NCBI GenBank assembly: GCA_002900995.3 | Contig: CM035310.1 | Coordinates: forward strand, 310,001-374,000 | Source of the DNA: Ganoderma boninense | Lineage: Eukaryota; Basidiomycota; Agaricomycetes; Polyporales; Polyporaceae | Reading direction: 5' to 3' | Length of the DNA: 64,000 nt | Shown: in pieces, positions 57,814 through 64,000 of the stretch | How positions within the stretch are numbered: position 1 is the stretch's first letter | How the letters are laid out: the number at the start of each line of letters is the position of its first letter | Program-made: the position numbers and the translations under genes | The notes under the pieces: generated by a model | Seen by the model: the letters and a program-made list of their open reading frames with translations, nothing else | Databases searched by the model: none | Told to the model about the DNA's origin: nothing

Positions 57814-59479
57814 TCAGGCCGACTGCGCCTGCTCCGCATCAGCGATGACCTGGTCGCGGCTGAGGTCGTCCCCGCCATAGAACAGGCTCGACGAGCGGTC
57901 CTGGCCTTCGAGGTCGTCCTCGAGCGGCCCGAGGTCGATCGCAGCGTTGTCCGTCTGGATGTGCAGGATGATCCGCTTCGCTTGCTACAATCATCATCAT
58001 GCCACTCAGCACTGGAAACGGGAGGAGGAGAGGAGAGAGCGGGGCGGGGGCGGGCGGCAGGGGGGAGGGAGGAGAGAGAGAGAGACGCACGCGGGCGGCG
58101 TAGTCGGCGTCGGGTTCGGAGCCCCCGGGCAGGGCGTCGAGGTAGTCGTCGAGGGACTCGAGCACGTTCATGATGCTCGTGCCCTCCTGGTTATAGAACG
58201 CCGTGATGAGCCGCGCCGGCTGCAGCGCGTGGATCGCCGCGATCAGCTTCGCCTTCCTGCCATTCCCGCCACGAGTGAGCACCCCGGTTTTGTTTTGTCC
58301 AAGGTGAGGGAGGAGTGGGAGAGAGGGCTTACTGCTCAGAGCCCTGGACGAGCTCGATGATGCCGGAGATGAGGGTGATGACGAGCCCGACGCCGCCAAG
58401 CACCTTGAGGAACGTCCCGATGCGGCCCATCAGCGCCGCGGCCTTCGCGGCCTCCTGCCCGGCCTCGCTCGCGTCGCTGGTCCCTGTTCACGTTTGCGTT
58501 TATGCGTGTGGGCGTGTCAGTGGCGTGAGGAAGGGCATTAAGTAGACTGGGTGGGACGCGCACCCTGGAGGCCCTTCTCGGCGTCCTCGGCCTCGGTGGC
58601 GATCTCGCTCGCAGCTGTGGAGGAGCGTAGTGCATGTGTCAGTCACGACGACGCTAGTGGTTAGCAGCACGGGTACGACGTGACAGCGACCCGGGAAGGA
58701 AGAGAGAGAAAAGGGAAGAAGGCCCCGTACCTTCAGCGGCGGCTTGCGTGCCCTGGCGGGAGGCCTTGCAGAAGTTGGCTATGTTCTTCAGGCCGACCAT
58801 GCGCGAGCCCCAGCCGGCGATGGAAATCGCCTGGGAACCTATACAGCACAGAGCAGGGGGATTGGATGCGTGAGCTGCTGCAGCCAATAGATGCACTCGG
58901 GCAAGGGCGAGGCGACGAACCGGTGAGGACGACGCCTTCGGGGACCATCAGCAGGGAGCCGACCAAGTACGCGACGTCGAAGCCCTGTATTGCGACAACG
59001 ACAACGAGAAATGAGTATTCAGACGACTACACGGCTAGACGGACTGAGGGACTCGGAGTGGACTGACGCTCTTGCTCGCCCTGGCAGTCTTGATGAGCTG
59101 TAGAATCACCGTGCATCAGCGCACAGCTACGCAACAGCGATGGAGGGAGGGAGGGGACGGGAAGCTTACGGCCTCGAAGACGGTTCGCTCCTGCGGGGTC
59201 ATACGGCTCGCGGTGGCGGCGATGAGGTCGTCGATGGTGGCCATGTTGTTCTTGCGGAGGAGGGCGTCGATCGCGGGGCGGTACTGCGCGTTCTTCTCGT
59301 CCATCTTGTCGCCGATGTCCTTGACGTCCGTCTGCATGTTCGCCATGCTGTCGACGAGCTGTTGGAGGCGGTTCGCGCGCTTCTGGTTGTCTGGCGGGGG
59401 CGCGAGCACGTTGAGTCACGTTCGAAATGAATACGTTGAGCACGGAGGGCGGGATTGTATTACCTGGAAAGAAGACCAT
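57814..59479 (-). CDS. Helical hydrophobic-segment family, copy 4 (intact)
   Basis: This minus-strand copy starts MVFFPG at 59479, then a helical block DNQKRANRLQQLVDSM, the GFDVAYLVGSLLMVPEGVVLTG block, an AISIAGWGSRMVGL block, the hydrophobic helix (VLGGVGLVITLISGIIELVQG), IHALQPARL, LPGGSEPD and the final LFYGGDDLS block, with TGA at 57816-57814. Sequence is close to copy 2. Its penultimate intron (about 58000-58090) is also purine-rich, like the expanded repeat of copy 1. It looks intact. Confidence 0.8.
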
Positions 59480-59574
59480 GGTGTGGTGGTTGGGCCTGCG
59501 GTGTTGGGGGTTTGAGATAAGCTGTACTGCTGTGTTGGGGTTCGAGTTGGTGAGGAGACGTTGGCGAACGGGAG

Positions 59575-59584
59575 ACTTTTTATA
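59575..59584 (-). promoter_or_regulatory. TATA box of family copy 4
   Basis: GTATAAAAAG on the minus strand lies about 95 bases before the ATG at 59479. Confidence 0.55.
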
Positions 59585-59701
59585 CGAACCTGGCTCTCCC
59601 GTGCTTCATACCACGAGAGACGAACGGGTTGGCGAGCCCGCAACCTTGCTCATCGTGAGGCACGGGATGTGCGTGTCCTGACAGAACGTTGAGACGCGGC
59701 C

Positions 59702-59733
59702 AGCCCGAAGGCATTGTACCCGAAGGCATTGTA
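59702..59733 (+). repeat. Two-copy direct repeat
   Basis: CCCGAAGGCATTGTA occurs twice, nearly in tandem. No function is evident. Confidence 0.75.
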
Positions 59734-61199
59734 AATGTTCGACAGCTGCAACCACTCAACCTACGGGACTCTACGGCGACCTCCGACGATTTTCACTGCA
59801 TGTTTGCAGTCACGCTCTCGACGGCGAGTCGGAGATAGCCTGCGATTGCCATAAGTCTTGTGTTCCCGGTGATGGTTACGACACGGCGTGGGATGGAGGC
59901 GAACATCTGGCGTCTGTGGGCCCTGTCACCGGTCGGTCCGGTGGGCTGAATGACAGGTGGACGCGGGGAAATGGCCGAACTGAAGCCCTATCTCCGCCCC
60001 CGCACGCGCCTCTCCACTTCGACGGAATGTGCTAGATCGGAAGTAGAGTTGGACGGAGGGCCACGAAACGGACAGGCTTCTGGACGCCTGGAAGTACCCG
60101 GTCGAAGCATGTCATGGGTCGGAGCGCTGCATAATCCAAGCGCGGGAGAAGGGGAGGCGATCTGTGAGTGGTTGGTGAGCGTCGAGCAATGTATTGTTAG
60201 ACAAACCTAGGGCAGGAATCGACCCGTTGATTTGGATGTCCACAGTGCCACCCAGCAACCTAGGCTCGTCGCTCTACTCGGCGGCTGAACTCCTGTGATC
60301 ACCATGGAAGAGTTGTCCTAACGGTGTAGGACGGGGCGTGCAGCGTGTGCTGAAAAAAACGCCGGGGTGAATGATGTCGAACCATGGGGTGTGTTGTGCA
60401 GCATTGTCGCATTTCGCCTCAATCTACCGTCTTACACCACCTCTGGAGATGGAGTCAGTAGTAGCGGCAACTGTTGTACCCCAGTGCCACCCGAAAGGCA
60501 GAGGCATCTGGTGCGGAGTGTGGGAAGACAGCACGAGAGGGTAGCCATCCACTATGAGTGAGCGGATGCCTGGCATGAGTGAGCTGGCCTCCGATGCAAG
60601 TGGGTGCCCATCCGGCGTGAGTGAGTGGTTAGACCTTCCAGCACGAGTGGGATCCCATCCCCGGCTGTCGCAAGTGCATAGCCATGCAGTGTGGGTGTGT
60701 ACACACCCAGGACAGAAGCAGAGAGAACAGATAGGGCTGACGAGTGCCAGTAGAGAATGGTATGAGGCTAGAGCTGAGGTACTACAGGCTTGAGTAAGAG
60801 ACTGCGAGTTCGAGAGCACAAGCTTACATACGCTTCCTATTCGGCCCGGTCGTCCGTGACTCCATCGGCCCGCAAAACGGGAAGTCTGCTCCGGTCTGCT
60901 CCGATCACCTCCGGTCACGCAGGATGATCACTGCCACGGTCCGCACCATGACTCTCTCCTCTCTGGGTCAGCTCCAAGGATTCAATATTCAATCGACGAC
61001 ATGACTATGGTAGTTGGCGTATCTTGGAGCACCTACAACCTCACTGTGTATGATACTTTTCGCTGTGTTTTAGCCAGCCGCTAGAGCTCGCTGCAACCGC
61101 AACCCTGGTACGCCATCACCATCAGTGTAGCAGATATCCTCAGCTCATCGGACTGCCACGGACATTAAGCTTGAAGGGGGGAGATGACGGCTTGTCCCA

Positions 61200-62400
61200 A
61201 TTTTTTCTGTCATTTTTGGGGATGCGATTGTGCCAGCCATACTCGCTATTGATGACGAACTTGCACACGAACTTCAAGGACATTGGCGAGGAGATAGACG
61301 AGAAGTAAGTACCGCCCCACGCATCAATATGCTGCTCAAGGCGAACGGTGGGGACTGCTTTGAAGAACTGGCCAACAAGAGTGCGGCGAGCTGACGCAAT
61401 TATTGTTCCACACCGGCAGCTCGTCAAGGCGGAAAAGGGCAGCAAGGCCGACAGTTCTTGGTAAGTATCTCTCTTCGCCGCATTGTGCAGTTTCAAAGTT
61501 GACTGCGACGCGCTAGGTCTCGACACCATAAGTACTATTCGCAACCTCCTCATGGTGCCAGAAGGCGACATCCTCACCATTCGGCCATCACGCACCCCCT
61601 CGCGGCTCAAGTGCCCTCCCCTCGACTGCTCACACGCATTTTTGTCCTCTACACAATCTGTCCACCGCCATCGTCAAGTTTCGCACGAATATTGCCAGTC
61701 TCCTGGCCAAGTTGCGGACTTCCTCAAGAATACCGAGAGCAGTACTGAGGCCGCTCCCGCCGCATGTACGTCATGTCGTTTTCTCTCGGTGTGCCCCTGA
61801 GTTCCTCTTGTGATATTCTCACTCTCAGTACGTTTTGCAACATGGCAGCGGCGGAGGGTACCGCTGGTGCTGAAGAGGCTGAGAAGATTCTCCAGGCACA
61901 GTGAGTGCAGGTCTTCGACACACCCAGTGGAGGGACACACTGTACCGATACCTTCAGGGGCGGTAGAAGTCAGCGTGGATGCTAGCAGCTGATAGTCTGG
62001 CTGGACCGCCCCGGACGTTCGAGTTGAACGTTCTTGGCGCCGTCAGCTTCATCATCGTTGTCATTGCAGGTGTCATGGGGCTCTTCGATGGGGCAAAGTA
62101 CGACGTCGCGTCGCGCATCCCCTCGAGTTCATGTTCGTAGCACTCGCTGACAATGTGAGTCTGTGCCTGCACTTGCATTCCATCCGCCAGCGCCCTGGGT
62201 GCTGACGCGAGGGCCTGCACCACTCGCCGATCGGGAAGAAGCTCGTGGAGAAGGTCGCCCAGGGGCGCGTGGCGATCGACCTGTAAGAGAGCTCGATGGG
62301 ACCTCAGGCTGGAGAGGGCTGGCCGCATGTCCACCCTGCTTTACTACGGCGGCGACAGCCTGGGCGCAACTGAGGTCGTCATCATCGCTATCCCCATGAA
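61200..62400 (+). pseudogene. Helical hydrophobic-segment family, copy 5 (decayed)
   Basis: Collinear remnants of the family run in order: a DVK-like helix end with FKDIGEEIDEK, a LVKAEKGSKA block, GLDT...NLLMVPEGDILT, a EGTAGAEEAEKIL block, a hydrophobic helix remnant, and a LLYYGGDSL-like end. The first exon and start are missing, there are in-frame stops (for example before GLDT), and frames shift between blocks. It cannot encode a full product. Confidence 0.75.
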
Positions 62401-62737
62401 GGGGATGCGTTTTTGGCCTGACTTCGTAGTATCTGCCTGGTTGCGTCCTGCCCAAATTGACCAAAATGATGCTATCATCTGAGACGGTGCACGAAAGATC
62501 TGCCATTAATTCTGTACTCGGACAACCGCCTAGAAGCCTTGATGTGAGGAAACTCAGGAGTGCCCCGATGCTCCTAGCGTTCGGCCATTCAATGATGGAC
62601 GCCCCCCCCCCAATATACTCGATGCCACTACCTGACCACGTCAGATCGTGAGGCTTACACAGGGATCTCTTCGAGACACTCACATACCTGGGCGACTCTA
62701 TCACAATCATGACCATGTCGAAGCTTGTCGCAGAGGT

Positions 62738-62979
62738 CTAGACAACGGCCGTCGGCGCCGGAGTAGGTGAATCGTACGTGATCGTGAGGGTCGTTGCGTG
62801 ACCATCCGACGACGTCGTGATCGTCGTGAACCACTCCGGAACAGGAGCGTCGAGTGGGGTCGCAACGGCTAAGGGGTGGTGGTCTTAACATCCGACAAAC
62901 TAGAGAGAGGGCAGGCGTGATGCTTACCGTGTGCAACAGAAATCGCCAAGAAGGCAAGCACAGTGAGCAATGGCTGCAT
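62738..62979 (-). CDS. Small secreted protein 1
   Basis: Two exons give about 58 residues. A signal peptide (MQPLLTVLAFLAISVAHA) is followed by a short Thr-rich mature part (EWFTTITTSSDGHATTLTITYD). The intron (GTAAGC...CCTTAG, about 59 bases) interrupts just after the signal peptide. No Cys remains in the mature protein. It shares the TTITxxxDGHxTT motif and intron place with the gene at 63554. Likely secreted or wall-associated; the function is unknown. Confidence 0.7.
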
Positions 62980-63047
62980 CGCGTCTGACGGCAAGTCCTC
63001 AGTCTGCCTTGGAATAGGCAATGGGTTGTGAACGAGCGACGTGCAGT

Positions 63048-63055
63048 CTTTATAC
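63048..63055 (-). promoter_or_regulatory. TATA box of small secreted protein 1
   Basis: GTATAAAG on the minus strand lies about 70 bases before the ATG at 62979. Confidence 0.5.
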
Positions 63056-63553
63056 ATGAGCCTTCGGTGAAACTCACCTTCCAACGAGAGGCACGAGGAT
63101 GGAGCGGTGCTCACCGGGCGCGGCCTTGACTCGCCTGCAGGACGCCGAGAGTCGTGTTCTTGCTTCTGGATTGTTCGAGGATGTGGTTCGCGGGCAGGTC
63201 TAGCGACGCGCTTCAGCCCCGTGGCTCGCTGCCAAGGAAAAGGGGACACGGCGGGCGGGATTGAGCGGGCTAATCCTCGGACGGACGCCAGGCCGTGCAC
63301 CGTCCGGATCTCTCACCCGGGCGCACATGGGAAACCCCTCGGTGTTTAAACTCGGCATGGTTCGCTCACTTGTGCGAAGACAGGTTCATTACAGATCATT
63401 CCATGAGACTATGTACGAAACAAATGGACTGCGGAGTATTGCTGGCCTGCAATCCACAACGTTAGGCTCGATTGCCAGACATCCGGAAACAGCAGAAGTC
63501 ACTCACCATCTCTAGCATCGTGTCAGTCTACGGTCGACTCGTGCGGTGAGCCC

Positions 63554-63847
63554 TCATCTCGTCGGGAAGGGCTCAATGACGGTCGTGACAGTCGTCGGCG
63601 TGCCGCTCACGGTCTCGACGATGGTGGTTGTGTAGGGGGCGTCGATGGTCCAGACTGCCGTCGTGGTGTGCCCGTCGAGGGTCTGCGTGATGGTGGTCAC
63701 GTAGTCGGCGTGAGGGCCCTTGGCAGGCGACGCGGCCGCTGGTGGGGAGCTTAGCATGGTTGCATGGCGCCTCCGGACATGCGAAGCGCAACACTCACCG
63801 GAAACTGCAAGGGCAGCAGTCAGAACGAGGAGCTTGGCAGAGAACAT
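63554..63847 (-). CDS. Small secreted protein 2
   Basis: A signal peptide (MFSAKLLVLTAALAVSA) is followed, after a 62-base intron (GTGAGT...CACCAG), by a Thr-rich mature chain with two related stretches, YVTTITQTLDGHTTTAV and YTTTIVETVSGTPTTV. The frame is also open through the intron, which would give a 97-residue form; the splice with conserved sites is preferred. It is a paralogue of the gene at 62738. Thr-rich segments suggest O-glycosylation. Confidence 0.72.
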   Translation of the reverse strand: MFSAKLLVLTAALAVSGECCASHVRRRHATMLSSPPAAASPAKGPHADYVTTITQTLDGHTTTAVWTIDAPYTTTIVETVSGTPTTVTTVIEPFPTR

Positions 63848-63961
63848 GGTGCTGGTCGTGATAAAAAGTGGTGTGGCTTGAACGTCCGTCTCCTCAGGCT
63901 TGCTTTGAGAGGAAGAAGCTGGGGTAGTAGAGTATGCTGCGAGGGGAACCCTGGGGGCATA

Positions 63962-63967
63962 CTTATA
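63962..63967 (-). promoter_or_regulatory. TATA-like box of small secreted protein 2
   Basis: TATAAG on the minus strand lies about 115 bases before the ATG at 63847. Confidence 0.4.
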
Positions 63968-64000
63968 CCCACCGCCGCCAGGCCGTGATTATGTACATTG

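Larger units (their letters stand above)
59480..61190. other. No supportable gene
   Basis: The stretch contains a 15-base direct repeat and degenerate tandem units around ATGAGTGAG near 60550-60650. Nothing coding was recognised. Confidence 0.4.

Overview
This window looks like a chromosome segment of a basidiomycete fungus, most likely an agaricomycete and perhaps Polyporales (the order is inference). The coding sequence is cut by many short GT-AG introns of about 41-65 bases with CTNA-type branch points. Promoters often carry a TATA box 50-120 bases before the ATG. The gene content (F-box proteins, small kinase-like proteins, small secreted proteins, a Helitron) is typical of that group. 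No rRNA, tRNA or CRISPR array could be supported. Gene models were made by hand: introns were placed so that reading phase closes and family alignment continues.

Region 1 (0-25 kb) is repeat-rich. It holds a frameshifted F-box/nucleotidyltransferase-like gene, then a class I ribonucleotide reductase small subunit (R2, 7.3-8.6 kb, minus), an autonomous Helitron gene (9.3-16.2 kb, plus) and a large subunit (R1, 21.5-24.8 kb, minus). Both RNR genes read through completely once introns are placed. R1 keeps the catalytic and redox residues but has lost both recognisable allosteric specificity loops. The Helitron gene is interrupted near its 5' end by a 549-bp non-autonomous hAT-like element with perfect inverted ends and an 8-bp target duplication; removing it restores one open frame.

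Region 2 (25-41 kb) holds separate protein genes: an F-box/nucleotidyltransferase-like protein, a putative nuclear protein, a Pro/Ser-rich coiled-coil protein, and an F-box / SRPK-like kinase / F-box trio on the plus strand (35.2-40.9 kb).

Region 3 (41-49 kb) holds an unknown TATA-driven gene, a low-GC patch, and a head-to-head pair of small kinase-like genes, one of them broken.

Region 4 (49-64 kb) is a local expansion of one uncharacterised helical protein family with a single central hydrophobic segment: four copies in mixed orientation, one of which has ATA where the start ATG should be, plus a decayed fifth copy. Two small secreted protein genes close the window. The RNR pair and the helical family are the two most likely places for undescribed biology.
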